A stretch of 64,000 nt of DNA from an uncultured Collinsella sp. GTDB taxonomy: Bacteria > Actinomycetota > Coriobacteriia > Coriobacteriales > Coriobacteriaceae. Under the pieces are notes generated by a model. That model did not search any database. It had not been told where the DNA came from and was given only the letters and a program-made list of their open reading frames with translations. Positions 26,130 through 34,975 of this stretch are shown piece by piece. The translations under genes were made by a program, and so were the position numbers. The DNA lies in NCBI GenBank assembly GCA_934668875.1, contig CAKUON010000003.1:62001-126000 (forward strand), given 5' to 3'. Position 1 is the first letter of the stretch. Every line of letters begins with the position of its first letter.

Positions 26130-27233
26130 GTGAGCGCCACAGCATTCCATAATCCGTTTCGTCCCACTGCCGGCGCTGAGCCTCCGCGCATAATTGGCCG
26201 TGACGATATCGCTCTTGAGTTTACCGAGAGCTTGAATGCGGGAATTGGTGCACCTGCGAGGCTCATGCGCATTGCTGGACCGAGGGGCTCCGGAAAAACT
26301 GTTTTGCTCTGCGATCTTAGGGATCGTGCTCGAGAGCTTGGATGGAAGACCGCTATTGTCTCTGCTGGCCCTAACTTATTGCTGGACTTGTGGGATCAGG
26401 TTGCTGATTCTTCCCTTGCGGCCAATGCTTCGGTCGGCGTAAACGCCGGCTTTGTTTCCGCGAAAGTTGACGTTGCGCCCAAAGAGCCGAGCCTTAGAAA
26501 GTTACTGAGTTCGGCAGCGAAGTCATCCAAGGGTCTTTTTATTGCCATCGATGAAGTTCAGGACGCTCCGATTGACGATATGCGTGCCATTGCGTCTACG
26601 GTTCAGCTTTTGATAGGGGAAAAAGTAGATATCGCACTTGCCTTTGCCGGGTTACCCGCCGGTGTTATGGATCTTATTAACGGCAAGGCGCTTACGTTCT
26701 TGCGTCGTGCCCTCCCCGAAGATCTGGCGCCTATCAACCAGGTGGAGGTAGCGCTCTCTATGGGCGATAGCTTTGTCGCGACTGGCTTGACCATAGAGGA
26801 CAATCTCCTGTCGAGAGCCGCTAAGGCCACTAAGGGCTATGCCTATCTGGTGCAACTGGTCGGTTATTCCATTTGGCAGCGCGCCAACTTGCATCGTGCC
26901 AAAAGTGCCATTGTGAGCGAGCGCGACGTCACTGAAGGCATTGCGCTGGCAGAGGCACGTTTTCACGATGTTGTTCACGAGCCCGCGATTTCTGGACTGG
27001 GGCTCAACGATATCAATTACCTTTTGGCCATGTGCGAGGATAAACAACAGTCCAAATCATCCGAGATTGCTAAGCGCATGGGTAAAAAGACCAATGAGGT
27101 CAGCTCCATTAGGGCAAAATTGCTACAAAGAGAGGTTATTCAGGCACCACAGAGGGGCTACGTGCAGTTTGCCGTGCCGGACCTAGATATCTATCTGCGA
27201 GAGAACGCCGAGGAGATTCTCGAACGGTTCTAG
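26130..27233 (+). CDS. AAA ATPase with C-terminal winged helix
   Basis: The 367-aa protein has Walker A RIAGPRGSGKTVLLCDLRD near residue 50 and Walker B GLFIAIDEVQDAPIDD near 145, as in AAA-16/ORC-type ATPases. The last 80 residues look like a winged helix (SSEIAKRMGKKTNEVSSIRAKL). The GTG start at 26130 follows AGAAAGG. It sits alone, 210 bp after the glycosyltransferase operon in an AT-rich gap. A role in DNA binding or regulation is possible but not shown. Confidence 0.75.
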   Translation: MSATAFHNPFRPTAGAEPPRIIGRDDIALEFTESLNAGIGAPARLMRIAGPRGSGKTVLLCDLRDRARELGWKTAIVSAGPNLLLDLWDQVADSSLAANASVGVNAGFVSAKVDVAPKEPSLRKLLSSAAKSSKGLFIAIDEVQDAPIDDMRAIASTVQLLIGEKVDIALAFAGLPAGVMDLINGKALTFLRRALPEDLAPINQVEVALSMGDSFVATGLTIEDNLLSRAAKATKGYAYLVQLVGYSIWQRANLHRAKSAIVSERDVTEGIALAEARFHDVVHEPAISGLGLNDINYLLAMCEDKQQSKSSEIAKRMGKKTNEVSSIRAKLLQREVIQAPQRGYVQFAVPDLDIYLRENAEEILERF

Positions 27234-27274
27234 GTCGAGGTATTATTAGGTTTTGATTTTTACTTGGGAGCATT

Positions 27275-28354
27275 ATGGTAAAAATGCGAGATTCCCGTAT
27301 CGAATTACTTCGCATTGTCCTTATGTGGACGGTAATGGCTCAGCATTTTGTTGTTCACAACGCTGATTCTGTTTCCGTATTTCCTGATTCGTTTACTAGG
27401 TTTTTCTACAATATCTTTTTCTATCCAATTGGAAGAACTGCGGTCGGCTGCTTTGTTGCCATAACAATCTGGTTTGTTGCGGGGAAAGTCGAATACTCCA
27501 TAAACAAGGCTGTTAAACAGATAGCTTCAATCGAAGGCACGGTTCTCTTTTATAGTATTGCGCTGGGCTTTTTCTTCATGCTTCGCGGCGATATTCAAGT
27601 AAGTCCAACCAATTTGATAGATATTTTTGCACCAACTCTTACTGGTTCTAGTTGGTGGTTTGTAACCGTCTATGCTTGGCTTGTATTTTTGCTGCCCTTT
27701 ATACTTCCGGCTTTGCATGCGTTGGGCCAGAAACTACATCTGTATCTAGGAGTTTTTCTGGTCTCTGTCTTTGGATTCCTGCGTTATGTGCCGCTCTTTT
27801 GGATTCCCATCGACGGGCTACTAGTAGATTTTATTATAATTTGCGTTGTTGTTTGCTATATTCGCTGGTATGTAGACTTGTCAATAGTGGATATGCGGCT
27901 CCTGGTTGCTTGCTGCATTGCTTCCTTTGTGGGAGTTGCAATCTCGTTTTACGGTCAATTCCATTTTGATGGCTTGCTGGGCTCGACCTTTGCGAATTTG
28001 TATAGCGGTTTTTTCGGTTCACCGGCGTCTATTTTTTCGTTAGCTATAGCAGTTTCGGTCTTGTTGGTCGATTTAAAGATGCCGCATTTTTCCTCCCGTT
28101 TCATTAACGCTGTAGCGAGGCTTTGTTTTGCTACTTATCTTATTTCTGACTATGCGCCTATCCGAAGTTGGCTTTGGAGCTCGCTGTTTCCCTTTACGCG
28201 TGTCGGCGTTGGACTGGGATTATTGCAGGTGCTTCTGGTTCCAACGGCTGTGTTTGCGATTTGCTTGATGCTGGAGGGTCTCAGGAGGCTCTTGGTTAGT
28301 TTCATCATGCGTTTTATCGGCCCTTTCGATTTGTTAAATAAAGCTTCGAACTAA
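27275..28354 (+). CDS. Membrane acyltransferase, acyltransferase-3-like
   Basis: This 359-aa, very hydrophobic protein opens with RIELLRIVLMWTVMAQHF, the conserved N-terminal helix of the family with its His. It continues with about ten membrane segments and VGCFVAITIWFVAG in place of the usual FF-x-ISGY. The ATG at 27275 follows GGGAG. GC content is clearly lower than in the operon before it. Likely task: acylation of an exported glycan. Confidence 0.75.
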   Translation: MVKMRDSRIELLRIVLMWTVMAQHFVVHNADSVSVFPDSFTRFFYNIFFYPIGRTAVGCFVAITIWFVAGKVEYSINKAVKQIASIEGTVLFYSIALGFFFMLRGDIQVSPTNLIDIFAPTLTGSSWWFVTVYAWLVFLLPFILPALHALGQKLHLYLGVFLVSVFGFLRYVPLFWIPIDGLLVDFIIICVVVCYIRWYVDLSIVDMRLLVACCIASFVGVAISFYGQFHFDGLLGSTFANLYSGFFGSPASIFSLAIAVSVLLVDLKMPHFSSRFINAVARLCFATYLISDYAPIRSWLWSSLFPFTRVGVGLGLLQVLLVPTAVFAICLMLEGLRRLLVSFIMRFIGPFDLLNKASN

Positions 28355-28473
28355 ATTTAGGCTCTTGCCATTTTCTACCGCATGCGTGATTTGCCGACGA
28401 TCCCTCTACGCTGGTGGTGGAACGATTGGGATTCTGAACTAGTGTTCTCTGGTTGTTGCGGGTTGGTCGATAA

Positions 28474-28710
28474 CCATCTAGTAAAGCGAGTCGTGGGCAC
28501 GCAGGGCCTGTTATAGACATAGTATCGCCCACGGTTGTTGCAACTAAGACGACTATCATCGAGGCTGCTGTTAAGAAGCCGATCGAGCCGAAGGCTGACG
28601 TGGTAACCGTTGCGAAGTTTTCTGAGACCCTCGATGATGGCTCGGTTGGCATGTTTCTGGTGCTGGTGTTGTTGGAGGCGCTATTAATTGCTGTAGAGGC
28701 TTCGGTTTAA
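28474..28710 (+). pseudogene. Open frame without a start, hydrophobic tail; probable gene remnant
   Basis: A 78-codon frame runs from after a stop at 28471-28473 to TAA at 28708-28710, with no usable start codon. It reads like the end of a surface protein: IEAAVKKPIEPKADVVTVAK, then a hydrophobic GMFLVLVLLEALLIAVEASV. No sortase motif is visible. I do not recognise it. The rest of the 28355-28839 gap holds only short degenerate sequence and the edge of the glycosyltransferase fossil. Confidence 0.35.
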
Positions 28711-28976
28711 ATCAAGGAATCGAACCGGTTTCCACATCAATAGAATGCGCTGTCCGCATATGACGTATCGATATGGGCATGGTATTGCGTTTTTTAATTT
28801 GCGGCCACAAAGATGCCTTTTGCAAAGCGCGAGGGCTATTGTTAGCGCCGGGCGATTTTAGCCGCTAATAGTCAAACGATTTTGACCAATCCCGGTCACC
28901 GAATAATGGCCACCGTGGCTCCCCGCCGCCACTACGCTGGTGGTGCCAACACGCCGGCGTTAGGAGGACTATTGAG

Positions 28977-30284
28977 GTGAACGAGAGACACGATGACCTA
29001 CAGGAAATTATAGACGCGGCGCTCCGGGAGATGGCCGCGGAGGAGGGCGACGGGTTCGACCCGCAGACATGCAACCTCGCTGAGTTCTGCAGGAGGACGG
29101 GGCTCACCCGCTCCCGCGCGAGGACGGTCAGGGCCCACGGGTTCAGGGCCCTGCCCCACGGGAACAGCGGGAGGAGGACCGCGTCGGGCGTGCTCGCCGG
29201 CCACACCGGCCTGGTGGACGACCTCCTGCGGAAGGGCGTCACCAACTCGCAGGTGATATTCGAGCGGCTGCTCGGCCAGGGCTACGCCTGCGGCCTCACC
29301 ACGGTGAAGACCTACATCGCCGCGCATCGGGACCTCGTGCCCGCGAAGAGGCGACAGGCGGCCCCGCAGGGCTGCCGCGGGCAGCGCTTCAGGACGGCGC
29401 CCGGAGAGGCCTACCAGATGGACTGGGGCTTCGTCGCGGTCGAGCGCCCCGGCGGGGAGCGGGCGCGGATCGCCTGCTTCGCCATGGTCTGCCACCATTG
29501 CGGGAGCGCCCACGTCGAGTTCTTCCCGAACGCGCGCCAGGAGAACCTCCTCATCGGGATGCTGCACGCGTTCTCGGCGCTGGGCGTGCCCGCGACCGTG
29601 CTCACCGACAACATGAAGAGCGTGGTCGTCCGCCGCGATGCCGACGGCCGGCCCGTCTGGCAGGCCGACTACGCCGAGTTCATGGGCGTCGTCGGCTTCC
29701 GCACCAGGCTGTGCAGGCCGCGCCACCCCTATACGAAGGGCAAGGTGGAGAGACTCGTCCGCTTCGTGAAGGGGAACTTCCTCGCGGGAAGGTCCTTCAC
29801 CGACCTTGACGCCCTCAACCGGGAGGCCGCCCTCTGGTGCGCCGAGCAGGGAGGCCGCTGGCGGCGCCCGGCGGCATGCGTCCCGATGCGCGAGCACGAG
29901 GCGGCATGCTCGGCGAGCACCAGGCCGCTCGAGGTTACGGCCGAGGTCGAACGGTACCTGTGCCCGCGCCGGAAGATCTCCTTCGACGGCTTCGTGAGCT
30001 TCGAGGGGCACCGCTACGGCGTGCCCTACTGGTACGTCCGCCGCGAGTGCAGGGTGAACCGGGAGGGGCGCGTGGTGCACATATACAGCGACGACCTCTC
30101 CCGCGAGCTCGTCGCCCACGCTGTCGGCACCGGCGCCGACAGCTGGTGCGAGGGGCAGCGGGAGACATCGCCGGCGCAGCCCGAGGAGCTGCCGACCCAG
30201 CCGGTCGGGACCGTGGTCGAGCAGATCGCCCCGCCCAGGACGAAACCCGGTTTCGAGAGGTTCGACTTCGGGAGGGCAGAATGA
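28977..30284 (+). CDS. istA: IS21-family transposase IstA
   Basis: The 435-aa transposase has an N-terminal helix-turn-helix region and a DDE integrase core: D in YQMDWGFV, D in VLTDNMKSVV and E in YTKGKVERLVRFVK. The GTG start follows AGGAGG. Its stop overlaps the istB start (ATGA). All catalytic residues are present, so the element may be active. Confidence 0.93.
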   Translation: MNERHDDLQEIIDAALREMAAEEGDGFDPQTCNLAEFCRRTGLTRSRARTVRAHGFRALPHGNSGRRTASGVLAGHTGLVDDLLRKGVTNSQVIFERLLGQGYACGLTTVKTYIAAHRDLVPAKRRQAAPQGCRGQRFRTAPGEAYQMDWGFVAVERPGGERARIACFAMVCHHCGSAHVEFFPNARQENLLIGMLHAFSALGVPATVLTDNMKSVVVRRDADGRPVWQADYAEFMGVVGFRTRLCRPRHPYTKGKVERLVRFVKGNFLAGRSFTDLDALNREAALWCAEQGGRWRRPAACVPMREHEAACSASTRPLEVTAEVERYLCPRRKISFDGFVSFEGHRYGVPYWYVRRECRVNREGRVVHIYSDDLSRELVAHAVGTGADSWCEGQRETSPAQPEELPTQPVGTVVEQIAPPRTKPGFERFDFGRAE

Positions 30285-31108
30285 TGGCGGGCGCGGGGGC
30301 GAGTCCCTACGAGCTCGCGAGCGACGCCGCGTCGAGGCTCGGGATCGCCGTCGGGGCGGAGGAGCTCGCGACCCTCGCCTCGGACCTCGACCTCGGCGAC
30401 GGGGAGATGGCCGCTGTGGCAGCCACCTTCTCCTACCTTGCGGAGAAGAGGAGGCTCGCCTCCATCGAGACGCTGCTGAGGTTGAGCAGGCTGCCCAGGC
30501 GCGAGCCCAAGACCTTCGAGGGTTTCGACTTCTCCAGGATCCAGGGCCGGGACGCGGCCGCGCTGGGCAAGCTCCCGTCGCTGGCCGACCTCTACGCGCA
30601 CCGCAACGTCGCCTTCGTCGGGCCCGGCGGCATAGGGAAGACGCACCTCGCGCAGGCCTACGGGCGCGAGTGCTGCATGCGGGGGCTCAAAACCTACTAC
30701 ATAAAGGCGACCGAGCTCAGGGACAGGTTCCAGAAGGCCGTCCAGCGGGGAAACACCTCGCGGGTCGTCTCCTCGCTCGTCAAGCCGTCGTGCCTCATCG
30801 TTGACGAGGTGGGGAGATGCGTCTACGACAGGCCGTGCACCGACCTGTTCTTCGATGTCGTCGACAGGCGCTACGAGAAGGAGGGGCCGAACGCGATGAT
30901 CCTTACGAGCAACATCGCCCCGAGCGGGTGGGATGAGTTCTTCACGGGCGACGACACGCTTCTCTGCGCCCTCGACAGGCTGTTCGACAAGGCGTCGGTG
31001 TTCGTGATGCGGGGCCCGAGCTACCGCGGCAGGGGGCTCGACACCTACTCGGTGGAGGCCGTCCCCCAGGCGGTGAAGGTGAGGGGGATCCAGCCCGAGG
31101 GGATGTAG
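30281..31108 (+). CDS. istB: IS21-family ATPase IstB
   Basis: The 275-aa product is the DnaC-like helper ATPase that IS21 transposases need for target choice. Walker A is FVGPGGIGKTHLAQAYG and Walker B is SCLIVDEVGR. It starts at 30281 behind GGGAGGG, with a 4-base overlap with istA. Confidence 0.93.
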   Translation: MMAGAGASPYELASDAASRLGIAVGAEELATLASDLDLGDGEMAAVAATFSYLAEKRRLASIETLLRLSRLPRREPKTFEGFDFSRIQGRDAAALGKLPSLADLYAHRNVAFVGPGGIGKTHLAQAYGRECCMRGLKTYYIKATELRDRFQKAVQRGNTSRVVSSLVKPSCLIVDEVGRCVYDRPCTDLFFDVVDRRYEKEGPNAMILTSNIAPSGWDEFFTGDDTLLCALDRLFDKASVFVMRGPSYRGRGLDTYSVEAVPQAVKVRGIQPEGM

Positions 31109-31215
31109 GAATGCGATAGAAAAGTCATAGATGCGGGCGTGTTGGCTAAAATGGGTCGGCCGGGATTGGTCAATCTCGGCCGACTATATTTGGCTAAATA
31201 ATTCCGACGCTAACA

Positions 31216-31579
31216 CTATCTTGCCCGCGCCGTGCGCCCCGGCAACTTCAGCGCCGTAACGGGCGCCTGCCAGATGGTCCGTCGCGATGTATTTGAGCAG
31301 GTCGGAGGCTACAACGAGGAATTCGCCGTCGGCTTTAACGACGCGGACTTTTGCCTGCGCGTATGGGAGGCGGGCTACCGTACCATCTTTACGCCCTATG
31401 CCGAGCTGTACCACTACGAGTTCACCTCGCGCGGCAGGGAAGAGGCCAACGAGGAAAAGCTGCGCCGCTGGAAGCGCGAACAGGCCCTGTTCATGCAGCG
31501 CTGGCCGGAGTTCTTCTTCAACGGCGACCCCTGGCTCGGGCCAAACCTATCTGCCGAGAACGAGTACTTCTCGCTTTAG
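31216..31579 (+). pseudogene. 3' remnant of a two-domain glycosyltransferase, split by IS21
   Basis: The frame encodes about 120 residues (YLARAVRPGNFSAVTGACQM to SAENEYFSL) that match the end of the glycosyltransferase at 23433-25919 at nearly every position. Its left continuation, 28811-28839 (GCAAAGCGCGAGGGCTAT), lies on the other side of the IS21 element. Nothing upstream matches the first 690 residues, so only the tail was ever duplicated here or the rest has decayed. The DNA differs mostly at third codon positions, so the copy is not brand new. Confidence 0.85.
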
Positions 31580-32553
31580 CGCGAAGTGATGCCAAGATTC
31601 GGCAAAGTATCCTCAAGAGCCGCAAGGGCGGTGGGGTTCAAATACTCCTCGTTCAAGCGGCTCTTGTCATATCGAAAACGTGTGCCTCGTGAGCATTCGA
31701 CGAGTTCCGCAGTAAAGAATTTCTCCCAGCTAAAAAACTCTAAGCTTTCGATATGTTCAGCGGGATTAAGTAGCATCTCCTTAATGTGTTTGCTGTTGAA
31801 TAATCCCGACTTCAACACGAGCCATTCGAACGATTCCGGCAGGAATAGCTTGATGTTCTTTCGGCGCTGTAGTGCAGTTGCTTCTGCAATTTCTGGTCCA
31901 AAGGCGGCGCCGTCGGCAATCACGAGGATATCGTTTTCTGGTGCGTCCGTAATGCAATTGCAGATATTTGATTTTCCACCCGCGCTGATGCACCTAATAC
32001 TGCTCTTTTTGCATAGCAAACTGAAGAATTCGTAGCCCGAATTTGTGTCCTCGACGATGACAAGCTCGGGCCTCTCGCCTTTAAATTCAGTATCACCGTA
32101 AATACGATATGTAGAAGTGTAGACACGAGAGTAAACGGGATACTTCGTTGTGGTTCGGTTGGTGTTCTTAAGACCGTAGACTTCATCAACGCTATAAGGC
32201 AGTTGGCGCAGTGACTCTCTGGCGACGATTACGTAGTAGTTTGAGCTACGTTTTGCTTCATGGGCAAATTCTCTTGATCGAACAAAAGTATTACCCTCAT
32301 CAATAAAAACAATGCTGCTGGAAATCTCTTGGAGGTCTCTGCGCCAATTTTTTCCAGCTATTGTTTTACAGGGAACTTTGCAACTTACTGTTACGCCGCT
32401 TTGTGGCCCTAATTCTTCGTGAGCAGCCACCATATCGAGCAACGTCGTTTTGCCCGTGGCACTGTTGCCTTGAATGATGGTCAAGTTTCTATTGATGGTC
32501 AGTTTAAACTGAACGCGGTTGTTCTGAATAACTACCTTGTATGATCCGCGCAT
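31576..32553 (-). CDS. ATPase with TOPRIM-like segment, partner of DUF4869 protein
   Basis: The 325-aa protein (start ATG at 32553 overlapping the upstream stop as TGATG, with GGGAG ahead) opens with Walker A IIQGNSATGKTTLLDMVA. SIVFIDEGNTF fits Walker B, but no ABC signature is obvious. Later, LVIVEDTNSGYEFF and NDILVIADGAAFG resemble the E and D-x-D elements of a TOPRIM fold, the arrangement seen in OLD-type nucleases. It is read from the same transcript as the DUF4869 gene. Function is unknown; a defence or stress role is a guess. Its stop overlaps the glycosyltransferase fossil. Confidence 0.65.
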   Translation of the reverse strand: MRGSYKVVIQNNRVQFKLTINRNLTIIQGNSATGKTTLLDMVAAHEELGPQSGVTVSCKVPCKTIAGKNWRRDLQEISSSIVFIDEGNTFVRSREFAHEAKRSSNYYVIVARESLRQLPYSVDEVYGLKNTNRTTTKYPVYSRVYTSTYRIYGDTEFKGERPELVIVEDTNSGYEFFSLLCKKSSIRCISAGGKSNICNCITDAPENDILVIADGAAFGPEIAEATALQRRKNIKLFLPESFEWLVLKSGLFNSKHIKEMLLNPAEHIESLEFFSWEKFFTAELVECSRGTRFRYDKSRLNEEYLNPTALAALEDTLPNLGITSR

Positions 32554-33002
32554 CAGGAGTTCTCCCTTAGGCATTTTCCAGCTATGGGAACAAGGTCAAA
32601 CATCGTGTGGACCACGTCGCCCGTGTTGGCAACGGTCACCGTAAATTTACCGTTTCCAAAATCCAATATATGGTAGAGATTGATTGTTAAGTCCTTTTGC
32701 GCGGCGATTCGCAGAATCCAATAAGCGCAATTGTCACCACAGTTTGAGGCGTTATATACGTTTTGCGGCATGAAGTACATAAGCAGCAGTGTTTTGGTGC
32801 CGCTCGAGAGCTTCTCAGGAGGGATGATGCCGAGGATTTTAGTGTCGATTGCATTGGGGCCTACCACGGTGCCCTTATCGATTGATTTAATGATCCTTTG
32901 AGCAAAGGCGTCTTGAAACCACTGGGGCGAATATACGTTATCGAAGTAAACCGACGTATTGTAAATAACGTTTTCCATATCACCATAGTGAATTGTTAAC
33001 AC
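32553..33002 (-). CDS. DUF4869-type protein
   Basis: The 149-aa product begins at GTG 33002 (AAGGGA 5 bases upstream): LTIHYGDMENVIYNTSVYFDN, then VVGPNAIDTKILGIIPPEKLS, NASNCGDNCAYWILRIAAQK and DLVPIAG at the end. From memory this matches the DUF4869 family, conserved but uncharacterised. No signal peptide. It forms a tight operon with the downstream ATPase, which suggests the two act together. Confidence 0.7.
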   Translation of the reverse strand: MLTIHYGDMENVIYNTSVYFDNVYSPQWFQDAFAQRIIKSIDKGTVVGPNAIDTKILGIIPPEKLSSGTKTLLLMYFMPQNVYNASNCGDNCAYWILRIAAQKDLTINLYHILDFGNGKFTVTVANTGDVVHTMFDLVPIAGKCLRENS

Positions 33003-33044
33003 GTTGGTCCCTTCGGGTCGCTGGTTTGGTGTTCGGTGAAATTG

Positions 33045-33050
33045 ATTATA
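33045..33050 (-). promoter_or_regulatory. -10 box for the DUF4869/ATPase operon
   Basis: A perfect TATAAT lies on the minus strand 43 bases before the GTG start. A -35 box is not clear. Confidence 0.45.
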
Positions 33051-33059
33051 TCGCAGCAT

Positions 33060-33585
33060 ACGAGACGGGCATTATTGGCCTGTTGTGTATGTGATTAATG
33101 CCCATGGCGTGTTTTATCGGAAGTGTTTAGATCGATTGTCTTGTACTTGAGTTGCTTTAAAAGTCTGCGTTCTAGATAATACTTTTTGAGCGTTGCTCCG
33201 TGTGGCGGCACGTAAAAGTTGTACTGTGCTTGGGCAGGTAAAAGTCCAAGACGATTAGATATCCGAGAGGATATCGAGCCCGCGCCGGGGACTTTAATTC
33301 CGGCGGCAATTAGGTTTCCGAAAGGATGCCGTGGCTGACAGCCAGCAGAAAACCGCTCTACACACTCCTTCCGCGTGCCGCCTGCTCAAACGATTTGCGC
33401 CGAAAAGGATATCCGGTTTGTGCCATAAGACGTTGCTGTCGACAATGCACGGGACGGCAAGGACGTGGCGGCTCTCATCAAATTGCAGTCACAAAGATAC
33501 CTTTTATCGATTTCCTGTTGAAAAACTAAATTGATAGTCTGAGAATAACTTAAGAGAGCCTTAAATCTCGGAGAAAGGATGTCGT
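33060..33585. other. Gene-poor scar with degenerate glycosyltransferase 5' fragment
   Basis: This region holds no intact gene. Around 33430-33495 one frame reads NARDGKDVAALIKLQSQ, which resembles GQDVAALIEREGSQ near the N-terminus of the glycosyltransferase at 23433. The 26-bp stretch 33480-33505 matches 28796-28821 at 22 positions. Two similar short motifs (TTAGATATCCGAGAGGATA and TTAGGTTTCCGAAAGGATG) lie at 33256-33330. I read it as decayed duplicated sequence. Confidence 0.4.
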
Positions 33586-34233
33586 ATGAATAACCTTCGA
33601 GAAAGATGGCGCGGACTAACAGCGCTGGGAGTTGCTGTATTTGCCGCCGCCTGCATGACGGTTGCCCCGGCGCCCTCATTTGCTGATATTGATTCTCTCG
33701 TTGGTCTTCAATATATTGATCATAGCGAGTCTCGCAATTTGACAGGTTTCTCTGTTTCTCGTCCTGCTGGAACGTATTATTTCGACAACGATGGCTCGAT
33801 GCAGACCGGACTCGTTCGGTGCGAGGACGGCAACCTTCGCTATTTCGATCCCGATACTGGCGCCATGGTCACGAACCAGTGGCATAACGATTACGAAGCT
33901 GTTTGGTACTATTTTGGCGCTGACGGGACCGCAGTTTCGGGCTGGCAGTCTATCGGTGGGGACAAGTACTACTTCTACCCCGAAAGCCATGATATGGCAT
34001 ACGGCCGAGTTCAAATTGACGGCAAGAACTACTTCCTGAACACCCCTGGCGCCAACGCCGATGGCCGCATGCAGCATGGCGGCTGGATCTATGACTCCAT
34101 CTATGGAAAGTGGCTCTATGCGACTTCCAACGGCGAGTTGTTGACCGGTTGGCAAAATATCGGCGGAACTTGGTACTATTTCAACGAGTACGGTGTTATG
34201 TTGACCGGATGGATCGACGATTCGGGGACGTAG
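33586..34233 (+). CDS. Secreted choline-binding-type repeat protein, N-terminal part, cut by an amber codon
   Basis: A signal peptide (LTALGVAVFAAACMTVAPAPSFA) is followed by wall-binding repeats such as TWYYFNEYGVMLTGW. The frame stops at TAG 34231-34233 inside a repeat, exactly where the pattern requires Trp (TGG): DSGT-stop-YYANVSGAMVTGW. The same frame continues open to 34896. AAAGGA precedes the ATG. The product as annotated is a 215-aa truncated protein unless the stop is read through. It is the first of the repeat-protein series in this window. Confidence 0.75.
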   Translation: MNNLRERWRGLTALGVAVFAAACMTVAPAPSFADIDSLVGLQYIDHSESRNLTGFSVSRPAGTYYFDNDGSMQTGLVRCEDGNLRYFDPDTGAMVTNQWHNDYEAVWYYFGADGTAVSGWQSIGGDKYYFYPESHDMAYGRVQIDGKNYFLNTPGANADGRMQHGGWIYDSIYGKWLYATSNGELLTGWQNIGGTWYYFNEYGVMLTGWIDDSGT

Positions 34234-34257
34234 TATTACGCTAACGTCTCTGGCGCG

Positions 34258-34896
34258 ATGGTCACCGGGTGGCTCAACGTCGGCGGTACGTGGTACTACC
34301 TCGACGGCTCGGGTGCCATGGCCGCTAACGGCTGGCGCTGCTTGGGTGGCTCCTGGTATTGGTTCGGCGACTCCGGCGCAATGTCGACTGGCTGGTTCTT
34401 GGCAGGAGGCTCTTGGTATTATGCGAGTGGTTCGGGCGCCATGGCAACCGGTTGGCTCGGCAATGGCGGCACGTGGTATTGGCTCGGAAGTTCGGGCGCT
34501 ATGGCCTCTAACTCTTGGGTCAACCTTGGTGGAGTTTGGTACTGGTTTGACCATTCCGGCGCGATGGCCACCGGCTGGCGTCAGATCGGCGGCGCCTGGT
34601 ACTACTTTAGCGGTTCTGGCGCTATGGCCCACGATGCCTGGGTTGGCGACTACTATCTCCAGTCCTCCGGTGCTATGGCTACGAACACCCGGGTTGGCTC
34701 CTACTATGTCGGCGAGGACGGCAAGTGGATTCCGGGCTACGGTCTAGTTTGGTATAAGAACGGTAGCGAGGTCTACCATACGCATAAGTGCCGCACTGTA
34801 GGCAAGGACGCAAAGGGCTTTTCTCAGATGTCTATTCAGGAGGCTCAAAAGCGCGGTGCTTCTCGCGAGTGCAAGAACTGCCAGCAAATTGGTTAG
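34258..34896 (+). pseudogene. C-terminal part of the amber-interrupted repeat protein
   Basis: This in-frame continuation after the TAG carries about seven further repeats (GGTWYYLDGSGAMAANGW and similar). The C-terminus is a small Cys/His domain: VYHTHKCRTV, then about 25 residues to RECKNCQQIG. The H-x2-C...C-x2-C spacing looks like a metal site. The ATG at 34258 has no ribosome site, so separate expression is doubtful. Confidence 0.65.
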
Positions 34897-34921
34897 TACA
34901 TTGCTGAACTAGTTTGATTGA

Positions 34922-34949
34922 GGCCCCGTTGCCCTAAGGCGACGGGGCC
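34922..34949 (+). terminator. Terminator-like hairpin
   Basis: GGCCCCGTTGCC and GGCGACGGGGCC form a 12-bp stem (one G-T pair) around CTAA, 26 bp after the stop. There is no U-run. Confidence 0.5.
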
Positions 34950-34975
34950 GCTGTGTGATTGGATTCCGTGCTGTT

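Larger units (their letters stand above)
28840..31215 (+). mobile_element. IS21-family insertion sequence (2376 bp), complete
   Basis: The ends read TGTTAGCG (28840-28847) and CGCTAACA (31208-31215). The two termini align without gaps for about 60 bp as imperfect inverted repeats, including TGACCAATCCCGG in both. The flanks carry a 4-bp direct repeat, CTAT, at 28836-28839 and 31216-31219. Removing the element and one CTAT restores a continuous match to the glycosyltransferase gene at 25550-25919. It encodes IstA and IstB and is much richer in GC than its surroundings. Confidence 0.92.

Noticed and set aside
28314..28652. 112-codon minus-strand ORF after the acyltransferase
   Set aside because: It overlaps the acyltransferase end, has no ribosome site and resembles no protein I know.
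28883..31172. Shorter IS21 boundaries at TGACCAATCCCGG
   Set aside because: Those are internal terminal repeats; the outer TGTTAGCG/CGCTAACA ends give a target duplication and restore the interrupted sequence.
33331..33534. 67-codon plus-strand ORF in the scar region
   Set aside because: A different frame of the same bases resembles a glycosyltransferase N-terminus, so this ORF is probably chance.
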